This document shows positions 1-6,928 of a stretch of 13,039 nucleotides of DNA, in pieces (positions within the stretch are counted from its first letter, which is position 1; each line of letters starts with the position of its first letter). Both the position numbers and the translations under genes were made by a program. The notes beneath the pieces were generated by a model. The model was not told where the DNA came from and ran no database searches. It saw only the letters and a list, made by a program, of their open reading frames with translations. The stretch is from an uncultured Blautia sp. (lineage in GTDB: Bacteria; Bacillota; Clostridia; Lachnospirales; Lachnospiraceae): positions 1-13,039 of the forward strand of contig CALIZJ010000088.1 in assembly GCA_938028845.1 (NCBI GenBank). The letters run 5' to 3'.

Positions 1-328
1 CCCCATAACAGGCCATAACCTCACGTATTACATCAGAAGAAGCCTGGTATTTATAAACGCTGGGATAGAGGTCAAGTTCAGGAGGATGGACACCTTCAGA
101 CAAGATTACGATTTTTCCGATATCCATTTCCCGGATTTTCGGACACATAGCCTTATCTGAGATCAACAGCAACTCAATGTGTCTGTCCTTCCCAAATGCA
201 AGCAGCGTCTCCGCACTGGTAAACACCTGTATCTCAAATGGGATATTCTTCTTCTGATTCAAATACTCCATGAAGTTATAGGCGTAGTCCGCCTCCAGAT
301 CACAGACTGCGAAAATGTTTTTCTTCAA
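1..328 (-). CDS. Partial Tad/Flp pilus protein, CpaE/TadZ-like N-terminal receiver-type domain
   Basis: Only the first ~109 residues are present; the gene runs off the left edge. The translation begins MKKNIFAVCDLEADYAYNF, continues with a hydrophobic strand ELLLISDKA and then KIVILSEG, the alternating strand/helix pattern of an atypical receiver fold. In Tad systems this domain precedes a MinD/ParA-like ATPase that positions the pilus machine at the membrane; the ATPase part lies outside the window. The start is TTG (326-328), chosen because AGGAGG lies just upstream and because it overlaps the stop of the prepilin peptidase gene as TTGA, implying translational coupling. An ATG-only search would miss it. 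The assignment rests on fold pattern and on the A24 peptidase beside it; a generic response regulator remains possible. Confidence 0.6.
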   Translation of the reverse strand, partial: MKKNIFAVCDLEADYAYNFMEYLNQKKNIPFEIQVFTSAETLLAFGKDRHIELLLISDKAMCPKIREMDIGKIVILSEGVHPPELDLYPSVYKYQASSDVIREVMACYG

Positions 329-834
329 TACACACCTCCTGCATAAAGCACAACACTTAAAAATACAGGTACTGTAAAGTGAAAGTTTTCCAAAGCCATT
401 CCTTTCCTGTAATATGGCTTTCTCTCTCCCGTATGAAGGAATTCTTGAAAATATTGAAAAAAATATTGGAATCTTTGGCGGATATCGCCACAGAAAATAA
501 GAATTGCCACGGAGATAACTGCTCCCAATAAAAAAGAAACAGCAATACACCAGACTATGTCCCGGATACCCATTACGCCTCCTAAAGCGCAGAATAATTT
601 AATATCTCCAGGTCCCAGCATACGAAAGTAAAACAAGATGCCAAGAAACACAAAGGGGAGTATGGTTCCTGCTGCAAAAGGAAACAGCTTGTCAGCGCCT
701 CCCTGCAGAATCTGAAGGATTCCTCCCATACATATGGAGAAAAAAATCCATCCATTGTCAATACGCGCTTCCCGGATATCCATCACCACAGATACCCCGG
801 CAACAATTACCGGCCAAATGGCATACACAAGCAT
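325..834 (-). CDS. A24 prepilin peptidase (TadV/CpaA type) of a Tad/Flp pilus locus
   Basis: This is an integral membrane aspartic peptidase of 169 residues, the usual size for TadV/CpaA enzymes that lack the N-methylase domain. The two catalytic aspartates are visible: D19 in MDIREARIDN at the end of the first membrane segment, and D77 in the family motif GPGD (74-77). Further hydrophobic segments lie near residues 30-44, 51-72, 93-115 and 152-168. A basic/aromatic stretch near 119-145 probably faces the cytoplasm. The enzyme cleaves the leader of Flp prepilin at the membrane so it can be assembled into the pilus. The ATG at 832-834 follows AGGTGG. It is the first gene of the minus-strand unit and overlaps the next gene by four bases. 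The family call is firm; the Tad assignment depends on the neighbour. Confidence 0.85.
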   Translation of the reverse strand: MLVYAIWPVIVAGVSVVMDIREARIDNGWIFFSICMGGILQILQGGADKLFPFAAGTILPFVFLGILFYFRMLGPGDIKLFCALGGVMGIRDIVWCIAVSFLLGAVISVAILIFCGDIRQRFQYFFQYFQEFLHTGERKPYYRKGMALENFHFTVPVFLSVVLYAGGVY

Positions 835-933
835 ACTACCACCTGCCTTTTTTCCTTCTCTGCAATATGTCTTTCTCTATTGCTTTTTCTTAAGTAGTTT
901 TTTAATTTTTCTTAAAATGTATAATGGGATAAC

Positions 934-973
934 CCGTCTGAACTGACGGAAAAGATACCAGATACCTTCTGGT
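934..973 (-). promoter_or_regulatory. Tandem hairpins in the Tad leader
   Basis: Reading the minus strand, ACCAGA (968-973) pairs with TCTGGT (957-962) around a five-base loop, almost at the inferred 5' end of the transcript. CCGTC (945-949) then pairs with GACGG (934-938) around six bases. No U-tract follows, so they are not ordinary terminators. A 5' mRNA-protecting stem, a protein-binding leader or an unknown riboregulator are possible. No known riboswitch was recognised. Confidence 0.4.
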
Positions 974-980
974 GATGTTT

Positions 981-1009
981 ATTATAGGTCTTCTTTTTCT
1001 ATTTGTCCA
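981..1009 (-). promoter_or_regulatory. Sigma-A-type promoter of the Tad/Flp unit
   Basis: On the minus strand TGGACA (1004-1009) is followed after exactly 17 bases by TATAAT (981-986), i.e. 5/6 and 6/6 to consensus. The predicted start is near 974, leaving a leader of about 140 bases before the prepilin peptidase ATG. Confidence 0.7.
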
Positions 1010-1028
1010 GTCCCTTTTTTATTTTTTG

Positions 1029-1450
1029 AGCCCTAACTTTTTTTGTTCTTGACCCTCTCTTCTATTTATGCTGAATACCGTGCTGACAAATTCAAACTAA
1101 CAAGGCTAACTCTCTTATCCTAAATCTTTCTGTACAATAAAGTAACCTTATTTTTTACAGGAGGGCTTCGTCTATGCATCTGCTTTGTCCTGGAGGCGGT
1201 ATTACCGGCTGCAAACGGATATCTTCCCGATTCTCATTGGAATTAATAATGCTTCCCTCATGAAAACACCGGAAGGCTTCTACATAGCAAAAGGATAGAA
1301 TGGAGCGTTTCCTTGGGGATTATGACAGCCTGCCGGCTGTCCTGCTTCCCAAGATTCCTCATATCCTTCTGCTGGGACCTTTTTTCTTCTCCTGCCGAAT
1401 AATAAACTGGCTTCCTCTGATACAGCGCATGTCCCAGGGGATGAAAAAGC
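1029..1450 (+). repeat. Direct repeat copy A: decayed SGNH gene plus its promoter region
   Basis: Matches 11350-11880 in the same orientation, with small differences and one large internal deletion. Homology fades out near 1450, before the 3' end of the gene, so the last third of the gene is absent here. The left boundary is fuzzy. Confidence 0.75.
1174..1450 (+). pseudogene. SGNH/GDSL esterase pseudogene (decayed paralogue of the gene at 11428)
   Basis: An AGGAGG followed by ATG (1174) opens a frame reading MHLLCPGGGITGCKR, which aligns codon for codon with the start of the intact gene, MLLLCLGDSITDCGR. The catalytic GDS has become GGG, so the nucleophile serine is gone. At about 1210-1220 the sequence jumps forward by 163 bases relative to the intact copy, which shifts the frame. 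Further on, MERFLGDYDSLPAVLLPK (from 1300) is nearly identical to MERFFRDYDSLLAALLPK of the intact protein, as is INWLPLIQRMSQG. The similarity stops near 1450, before the DGIH catalytic block. It cannot make an active enzyme. It ends about 35 bases before the stop of the convergent GntR gene. Confidence 0.85.
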
Positions 1451-1484
1451 AAACGCGTGGTTCCCATGCGGTGGTATGCAGCCT

Positions 1485-2198
1485 CTAAGCTTTATTCAGC
1501 AGCTTACGCCGTGCTTCTATTTTATAAATCCGCTCTCCTGTTTTTATATAATGATTCCAAAGGCTTTCCACTGCTGCGTCCAAATTTTTTTCCTCCAATT
1601 TTTCCAACAAAATCTTATGGGAATCGTAAAAATTCTGTCTCTGGTATTCTCCAAAAACGTCTTCCCATGTTTCCCCCTCCCGTAATATATAGGTGTCATT
1701 TACCTTTAGAAACATTGCGCCGTTTAAAGGACTTAAGCTTTCCCACATTTTTGTCAAACGCTTCATATTTCCTGCTCTTATGATTTCCTGGTGGAACAAT
1801 TCATCCCATTGAACCATTTTTTCGATATCATTTTCCTCTGAAGATTTTTTCATCTCCTCCAGATAACTTTTCATCGTTAACAGGCTAATATCCGAAAGCC
1901 TTCCGCCTGCAAGCTTCAAGGACATGATCTCCAGGCTTCCTCTTAAATAAAATACCTCATATGTATCCTCCGAGCTTAACTTGGTCACTTTACACCCTTT
2001 TTTGGGTTCATATGTAACAAGGCCTTCGTACTCCAATATCTTAAGCGCTTCCCTCACCGGCCCTCTGCTGACCTGCATCGCCTCAGCCACTTCACTTTCA
2101 ATGATTCTTTCATTTGCCTGCAGCTCTCCTTTCATGATCTTACTTCGGAGCATTACGGCAACAGACTCTGATAAATTCTTTTTCTGGGTTGTTTTCAT
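1485..2198 (-). CDS. GntR-family transcriptional regulator, FCD (FadR/VanR) subfamily
   Basis: The protein has 237 residues, typical for the subfamily. Residues ~10-72 form the winged helix-turn-helix, with the recognition region VAEAMQVSRGPVREALKILEYEGLV followed by the wing. Residues ~78-225 form the all-helical FCD ligand domain. The four usual metal/ligand-pocket residues are present: D132 and H136 (WDELFH), H194 (SHKILL) and H216 (NHY), so it probably binds a carboxylate-type ligand through a metal. The C-terminal tail is basic. ATG at 2196-2198 follows AGAGGATAG. It lies beyond the terminator of the transporter unit, in the same direction, and has its own promoter. Family members are mostly repressors released by a pathway metabolite. 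Control of the neighbouring transporter unit is inferred from position. Confidence 0.88.
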   Translation of the reverse strand: MKTTQKKNLSESVAVMLRSKIMKGELQANERIIESEVAEAMQVSRGPVREALKILEYEGLVTYEPKKGCKVTKLSSEDTYEVFYLRGSLEIMSLKLAGGRLSDISLLTMKSYLEEMKKSSEENDIEKMVQWDELFHQEIIRAGNMKRLTKMWESLSPLNGAMFLKVNDTYILREGETWEDVFGEYQRQNFYDSHKILLEKLEEKNLDAAVESLWNHYIKTGERIYKIEARRKLLNKA

Positions 2199-2243
2199 TT
2201 CTATCCTCTTACAAGTTTCTTTTCCTTTAACATCTTTTCATTT

Positions 2244-2272
2244 ATTTTATTACACTCCTGAAAGATTGTCCA
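2244..2272 (-). promoter_or_regulatory. Promoter of the GntR gene
   Basis: On the minus strand TGGACA (2267-2272) and TAAAAT (2244-2249) are separated by 17 bases, 5/6 matches at each box. The predicted start is near 2237. A TGTTAA motif (2227-2232) lies just after it, where an autorepressor could bind. Confidence 0.6.
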
Positions 2273-2273
2273 T

Positions 2274-2317
2274 AAAGAAAACCACAATTATAAGGTGGTT
2301 TTTCCGAATAATTGCGG
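2274..2317 (-). terminator. Intrinsic terminator of the transporter-hydrolase unit (possibly bidirectional)
   Basis: The minus-strand arm CCGCAATTAT (2308-2317) pairs with ATAATTGTGG (2282-2291), ten pairs with one G-T, followed by TTTTCTTT. It starts 12 bases after the M42 stop codon. On the plus strand the same stem is followed by six Ts (2318-2323). A shorter alternative stem, AAACCAC/GTGGTTT, lies in the same sequence. The T-tract abuts the -35 box of the GntR gene. Confidence 0.7.
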
Positions 2318-2329
2318 TTTTTTCAGCTA

Positions 2330-3412
2330 TTAAAAGCTCTGAATCAGCTTTCTGTCAAGGCGTTTTAGTATTTCTACTGCCAGCTTTACGCTGTTTTCAT
2401 AATCTGCATAAGCTGATATCCCATAATGTGTATGTGCGTATCTGACCGGAATTCCGATCACTATGGTCGGTACGCCTTGACCTGATAAATGGATATTCGC
2501 TCCATTTGTACTCCCGCCAAGACGGACTGCTTCCTGTACCGGAATATTGAGTTTTTCCGCCAGTTCCAGAGTATACCTCTGATATCTGGGATTTGTGATC
2601 ATACGCTTATCGATATGTCTAAGCATAGGTCCTTTTTTTATGGCTGTCTGTACTTTATATCTTTCTGCAAACACACCCGTATCATCTGCCGGACACCCTT
2701 CGAATACAATGGCAATATCCGGTTCAATGGTCCGGCAAGTAACCTGCGAGCCTCGTGTTCCTACCTCTTCCTGAGAGCAGCATGCACCCACTATATCCAC
2801 CTGCAGCTCCTGCCCTTTTAATTCCTCCAATGTACTGAGCATTGCCGCACATCCTAAGCGGCAGTCAAAGCTTTTTCCGATCATAATGTCATGCTTTTCG
2901 TCATACGTAAACGTCACGTCCGGCACTACAGGTTCCCCGATTCGAATATGGAATTCTTCCCTCGCTTCCTTATCCGAGGTAGCCCCTACGTCCACCGTAA
3001 TATTTTCAAATTCCAATGGCGCCCGGCGTTCCTCCTCTGTCATAAAGTGCGGCGGTTTGCTTGCAATGATTCCCGGAATGTATTCGCCCAGCGCATTTCT
3101 TACCCATACTTTATGAGCGGGCACATTCGATGTCACCCAGCCTCCCAGCGGAAGGATCTGCATATTTCCATCCGGACGAATTGCCTGTATCATAAATGCT
3201 ACCTCGTCACTGTGGGCGTCAAGCTGTACCTTCAGCGAATTTCCTTTGTTTTCGTTCCGATAAATATAGATATTTCTCAGGCTGTCTTCCTCAATCCTCC
3301 CAAGCGTTCCTCCGTATGCGCGTATCTGCGCCACTACCTCGTCTTCGAAGCCCGGAGCCCCATTGGCGTTGGAGATATCCGCGATCATTTTTAGTGCTTG
3401 TTTTTTATCCAT
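2330..3412 (-). CDS. M42-family metallo-aminopeptidase (glutamyl/TET-type)
   Basis: The protein has 360 residues, the normal length for cytoplasmic M42 aminopeptidases, which usually form twelve-subunit tetrahedra and trim N-terminal residues from short peptides. The dinuclear metal site is visible: H67 and D69 in DAHSDE, D183 in SFDCRLGCA, the pair E215-E216 in QEEVGTRG (general base plus ligand), E238 in IVFEG where many relatives have Asp, and a late histidine in RYAHTHYG (327/329). The middle insertion (~74-165) corresponds to the PDZ-like domain. No signal peptide is seen. ATG (3410-3412) follows AGAGGGG, 16 bases after the creatininase-family stop. As the last gene of the unit it would hydrolyse imported peptides. 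The exact residue preference cannot be read from sequence. Confidence 0.88.
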   Translation of the reverse strand: MDKKQALKMIADISNANGAPGFEDEVVAQIRAYGGTLGRIEEDSLRNIYIYRNENKGNSLKVQLDAHSDEVAFMIQAIRPDGNMQILPLGGWVTSNVPAHKVWVRNALGEYIPGIIASKPPHFMTEEERRAPLEFENITVDVGATSDKEAREEFHIRIGEPVVPDVTFTYDEKHDIMIGKSFDCRLGCAAMLSTLEELKGQELQVDIVGACCSQEEVGTRGSQVTCRTIEPDIAIVFEGCPADDTGVFAERYKVQTAIKKGPMLRHIDKRMITNPRYQRYTLELAEKLNIPVQEAVRLGGSTNGANIHLSGQGVPTIVIGIPVRYAHTHYGISAYADYENSVKLAVEILKRLDRKLIQSF

Positions 3413-3428
3413 GAAATATACCCCTCTC

Positions 3429-4223
3429 TTATTTTCCCAGTGTATTGTTATGAATCACTTTTTCAATATCTACTTTTTTAAATTCTTCTGCAAAATCTAC
3501 AATATAATCTGCACAAGTCTGAAGCATTTCCCTGCCCCATTCCACAGTTGCTTTTTTAGGATGATCCGGTCCTATCCAACCATTATCTGTCACATTGGGT
3601 GTGCTGCGGAGAATTTCCACCTCAACCCCCTTGAATCTGACAGAACGGAATCCTGTTGCCTCCAGATTCTCCGTCAGATCCTTTAACTTAAGCGGTTCGT
3701 CCGTCAATTCGCTGTAATCGATCAGGTCTGGATCAACCCCCATGACTCCGGCTGTTTCCTCAGCTCCTCCATGTCCGCCTTTCCATTCAGGATTCATATC
3801 CCAAACCATCAGCCACCAATTGAGCATTGCAACGAGCGCACCTTTTTTCTCAAATTCCAGTCCTACACGTTCAATCGTTTTTATATTTCCTCCATGTCCG
3901 TTTAAGATCAGAAATTTTCTTGCGCCATGTTCATACAAACCTTCGATAATCCTGTACAATAACTGATATAAAAGTTCTGTTCCAAGATTGATCGTTCCTG
4001 GGTATGGAGACAGACTCTCGCATGCGCCGTAAGGAATGGTAGGTATGATCAATACATCACTTTTTTCCTCGATCAGCTCCAGCAGTCTGTCTGGAATCAG
4101 AGTATCCGTTCCCAAAGGCATGTGCCTTCCATGACATTCTATACTTCCTACTGCTAGAATAACTGTATCGTTTTCTTTAAAATATTCCTGTGCCTTTGGC
4201 CAGGTAATGTTTGCTAATCTCAT
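3429..4223 (-). CDS. Creatininase-family metal-dependent amidohydrolase
   Basis: The 264-residue protein has all hallmark motifs of the creatininase fold: GSIECHGRHMPLGTDT (26-41; E29, H31, H34 and D40 around the metals), NGHGGN (108-113) and GGHGGAEETA (149-158; H151 and E155). Family members hydrolyse cyclic or formyl amides (creatinine, formamidopyrimidines in riboflavin-type pathways) or peptide bonds (mycofactocin MftE). This protein sits between a peptide-type binding protein and an M42 peptidase, so a lactam, N-formyl or peptide-amide bond in the imported compound is the most sensible guess. No creatine- or flavin-pathway genes are nearby. ATG (4221-4223) follows AAAGGAGAT. C30 replaces the glutamine common in EQHG. 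The family is certain, the substrate unknown. Confidence 0.87.
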   Translation of the reverse strand: MRLANITWPKAQEYFKENDTVILAVGSIECHGRHMPLGTDTLIPDRLLELIEEKSDVLIIPTIPYGACESLSPYPGTINLGTELLYQLLYRIIEGLYEHGARKFLILNGHGGNIKTIERVGLEFEKKGALVAMLNWWLMVWDMNPEWKGGHGGAEETAGVMGVDPDLIDYSELTDEPLKLKDLTENLEATGFRSVRFKGVEVEILRSTPNVTDNGWIGPDHPKKATVEWGREMLQTCADYIVDFAEEFKKVDIEKVIHNNTLGK

Positions 4224-4261
4224 TTTTTATCTCCTTTATAAATATTTATTTTCGCATAAAT

Positions 4262-4291
4262 GAGGATGCCTTTTTCTATAAAGACATCCTC
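4262..4291 (-). promoter_or_regulatory. Hairpin between the binding-protein and creatininase-family genes
   Basis: The minus strand reads GAGGATGTC (4283-4291), twelve loop bases, then GGCATCCTC (4262-4270): nine pairs with one G-T. It starts 8 bases after the binding-protein stop and has no real U-tract. Hairpins here commonly protect the upstream message or partly stop transcription, so the binding protein is made in excess over downstream enzymes. Confidence 0.55.
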
Positions 4292-4299
4292 TGTATGGC

Positions 4300-5898
4300 C
4301 TATTCCGCTACCACTACAGTATCCAGTTTATGATATCCGATGGGGTCAATGACAAACCCATCTACCTTGTTGCTTGCTCCAACTACCACATTGTTATAGT
4401 AAATCGGTGCGTTGTTATTAATGTCTTTTAACTTAACAGCAAGATCTGCGTAGATTTCTTTTCTCTTATCTTCATCTGTACTACCTCTTCCTTCTTCGAT
4501 CAGTTTATCGACTTCCGGATCGTCAAGGAAAGAACGGTTGCCGGCAGCTCCCTGCTGAGAAGAGTGCTCCAGTGAATAATAGGTATAGTCTGCATCCATA
4601 GTAGATGTCGTCCATCCGAAGTATGCCATATCATGTTCGCCTGATGAAGTTTTTTCAATAAAGCTTCCGAATTCCATGACTTCTATCTGACAATCGATTC
4701 CTATTTCTGCAAGCATAGCCTGAATCGCTTCGCATGCCTCTTTTCTTTCCTGATTATCATTTACCCAGATAGATGTGGAGAATCCATCCGCATATCCGGC
4801 TTCTGCAAGAAGCTCTTTGGCTTTTTCCGGATCATACTCATAAGCACCCGGGCTGGAATATCCAAATACATCCGGTGCAATAATCGCGTCCGCCGGCTCA
4901 CCAGCTCCATTAATAATGGTATCTACAAGGAGCTGTCTGTCGATTGCAAGGTTGATCGCCTCACGTACACGTTCATCATCAAACGGCTTTTTATTCATAT
5001 TCATGGTAATATAGTAGCAGGACAGAGACGGTGCTTCAAAAAGCTGAAGATCCGGATTGTCTTTTACTTTGTCGAGATCGTTTGCAATAATATCATACGC
5101 CAGATCGATTTCTCCTGTTTCCAATGCAATCGTTCTCTGTGCCGCTTCCGGGATCACCTTCATTTCCAGATATTTCGTTTTCGGCGCTCCGGCATAGTAA
5201 TCATCAAATGCCTCTAATTTTACAGAATCACCCTGCTTCCATTCTACAAATTTATAAGGACCGCTTCCAACTGGATTGGTTTTAAACCCTTCTTCGTCCT
5301 TTTCCACAACTGCCTTTGGCACGATTGCAGCAAATGGTACTGCCAGATTACGCAAAATTGGTGCATATGGTTCTTTTATCGTAATCGTAACTGTATAGTC
5401 GTCATTTACCTCCACAGTATCAATAAAGTCTACTACATAAGAAACTGCTGCTGAAGCAATAGCTCTTTCCAGAGAGAACTTGACATCCTCTGCAGTCAGA
5501 TCAGAACCATCATGGAATTTAATGCCCTGTCTGATTTTAAACACATAAGTCTTATCGTCCTTCTGCTCCCAGGATTCTGCAATCTGCGGTTCAATCTCAT
5601 TGGTAGCGGAATTGATCGTTGTCAAAGTATCAAAAATATTACAGGTTACCTCCACAGATGGTGTTTCTTTTCCCTGATGCGGGTCCATGGATGTTACATC
5701 CGCTCCCTGTCCCCAAATAACTGTGTCTTTGTAAGAAGTTGCTTCTGTAGCTTCCTCACCGTTTTCATCTTTCGAATCCGCAGCTGCCGTAGTATTTTCT
5801 TTTTCTGCTGATTCTTTTTTCCCTCCACAGGCCGCCATTGAAAACGCCATAGTTACCGTAAGGAACAACGCCATTACTTTTCTTCCGTACTTTCTCAT
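4300..5898 (-). CDS. Family 5 extracellular solute-binding lipoprotein of a peptide-type ABC transporter
   Basis: The precursor has 532 residues. Basic residues and a hydrophobic stretch (MALFLTVTMAFSMAAC) end in a lipobox with Cys24 as the lipidated residue, followed by a flexible acidic/threonine-rich linker (~26-55), so the mature protein is tethered outside the membrane. The rest follows the DppA/OppA-type cluster: IAESWEQKDDKTYVFKIRQG, KFHDG, LTAEDVKFSLERA, NPVGSGPYKF and VREAINLAIDR. It would deliver oligopeptide, dipeptide or a related compound to the OppBC channel. ATG (5896-5898) follows AAAGGAG. Its gene lies after oppF rather than first in the unit, with ~50 bases before it and a hairpin after it. 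The ligand cannot be named from sequence. Confidence 0.93.
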   Translation of the reverse strand: MRKYGRKVMALFLTVTMAFSMAACGGKKESAEKENTTAAADSKDENGEEATEATSYKDTVIWGQGADVTSMDPHQGKETPSVEVTCNIFDTLTTINSATNEIEPQIAESWEQKDDKTYVFKIRQGIKFHDGSDLTAEDVKFSLERAIASAAVSYVVDFIDTVEVNDDYTVTITIKEPYAPILRNLAVPFAAIVPKAVVEKDEEGFKTNPVGSGPYKFVEWKQGDSVKLEAFDDYYAGAPKTKYLEMKVIPEAAQRTIALETGEIDLAYDIIANDLDKVKDNPDLQLFEAPSLSCYYITMNMNKKPFDDERVREAINLAIDRQLLVDTIINGAGEPADAIIAPDVFGYSSPGAYEYDPEKAKELLAEAGYADGFSTSIWVNDNQERKEACEAIQAMLAEIGIDCQIEVMEFGSFIEKTSSGEHDMAYFGWTTSTMDADYTYYSLEHSSQQGAAGNRSFLDDPEVDKLIEEGRGSTDEDKRKEIYADLAVKLKDINNNAPIYYNNVVVGASNKVDGFVIDPIGYHKLDTVVVAE

Positions 5899-5948
5899 AA
5901 CATTCTCCTTTCATATTAAATATTTATAATATCTGCCGAAACAGAGTA

Positions 5949-6917
5949 TTATCCTTCTTTGAAACTCTTCATACAAGATACAAAATGTCCCGGTTCTACT
6001 TCTTCAAGCTTTAATTCCGGGCTCTTACAGCTTTCATCCGCATAAGGACATCTCTTAGCAAATCTGCATCCAGGCTCCGGATCAATGGGCGAAGTAATCT
6101 CACCTTTCATTAAAATACGGTTCATTGGATAGTCTGGATCGGGAATCGGAATTGCCGATAACAATGCTTTTGTATATGGATGCATGGGATTTTTAAATAA
6201 TAATTCTGTAGGTGCCATTTCCACCATCTGTCCAAGATACATGACCATGATCTGATTGGAAAAATGTTTTACCACAGAAAGATCATGGGTAATAAACATA
6301 TAAGTTAAATCCAGCTCATCCTGTAAATCCTGCATAAGATTTAGAATCTGTGCCTGAATAGAAACATCCAGTGCCGAAACCGGCTCATCACATACAATAA
6401 ACTTTGGTTTCAGTGCCAATGCTCTGGCAATTCCTATTCTCTGCCGCCGTCCTCCATCCAATTCATGTGGGTATGAGTTGATCAGACGCTTTGCCAGCCC
6501 CACCAGTTCCATCAGCTCCTGAACTCTCGCATTTATCTTGTCTTTTTCTTTCTTATTGTATATTTTCTGGATCAGCAAAGGCTCTTGTATTGCTTCACTT
6601 ACTGTCATTCTGGGATTTAACGAGGCAAAGGGGTCCTGAAAGATCAGCTGCATTTCTTTTCTTAATTCTTTCATCTGCTTCTTATCATATTCCAGTATAT
6701 TTTTGCCTTCAAAAAACACCTTTCCGGATGTAGGCTCATGAAGGCGCAAAATTGCTCTTCCCATTGTGGATTTTCCACATCCGGATTCCCCAACCACTCC
6801 AAGGGTCTCTCCGGCATTAATGGAAAAAGACACATCATCAACAGCATGAAGTACACCCGCAGGAGTATTAAAATATTTTTTTAGATTTTCTACTCTAAGC
6901 AGTTCTTTTTGTTCCAT
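5949..6917 (-). CDS. oppF: Peptide ABC transporter ATP-binding protein, OppF/DppF type
   Basis: I chose the ATG at 6915-6917 (322 residues, MEQKELLRVENLKKYF), preceded by GGAGGGG and 11 bases after the oppD stop. A start at 7010 is in frame but would overlap oppD and add 31 non-conserved residues. Walker A is GESGCGKS (43-50), Walker B FIVCDE (173-178), Q-loop Q94 and switch H211. The signature reads LDGGRRQR (153-160) rather than LSGGQ, with Asp in place of Ser, a change I recall from clostridial OppF proteins. The C-terminal oligopeptide domain has the Cys cluster CRFAKRCPYADESC. It pairs with OppD in the cytoplasm to energise import through OppBC. Confidence 0.92.
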   Translation of the reverse strand: MEQKELLRVENLKKYFNTPAGVLHAVDDVSFSINAGETLGVVGESGCGKSTMGRAILRLHEPTSGKVFFEGKNILEYDKKQMKELRKEMQLIFQDPFASLNPRMTVSEAIQEPLLIQKIYNKKEKDKINARVQELMELVGLAKRLINSYPHELDGGRRQRIGIARALALKPKFIVCDEPVSALDVSIQAQILNLMQDLQDELDLTYMFITHDLSVVKHFSNQIMVMYLGQMVEMAPTELLFKNPMHPYTKALLSAIPIPDPDYPMNRILMKGEITSPIDPEPGCRFAKRCPYADESCKSPELKLEEVEPGHFVSCMKSFKEG

Positions 6918-6928
6918 TGTCCCCTCCT

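Larger units (their letters stand above)
835..1173. other. Intergenic region between the Tad unit and the SGNH pseudogene
   Basis: This stretch holds the minus-strand Tad leader and promoter. From about 1029 it holds plus-strand sequence matching the upstream region of the intact SGNH gene (shared ttttgttcttgaccc, then aagtaacctta before a Shine-Dalgarno). A 60-odd-base segment between those two blocks has no counterpart in the intact copy. No coding sequence was seen. Confidence 0.6.

Noticed and set aside
1981..3686. Plus-strand reading frames of 70-170 codons opposite the GntR, M42 and creatininase-family genes
   Set aside because: They are antisense shadows of well-supported genes, without ribosome binding sites or recognisable domains.
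5899..5948. A/T near-palindrome before the binding-protein gene as a promoter or operator
   Set aside because: Imperfect and made almost only of A and T. The gap is short and the gene is adequately explained as part of the operon.
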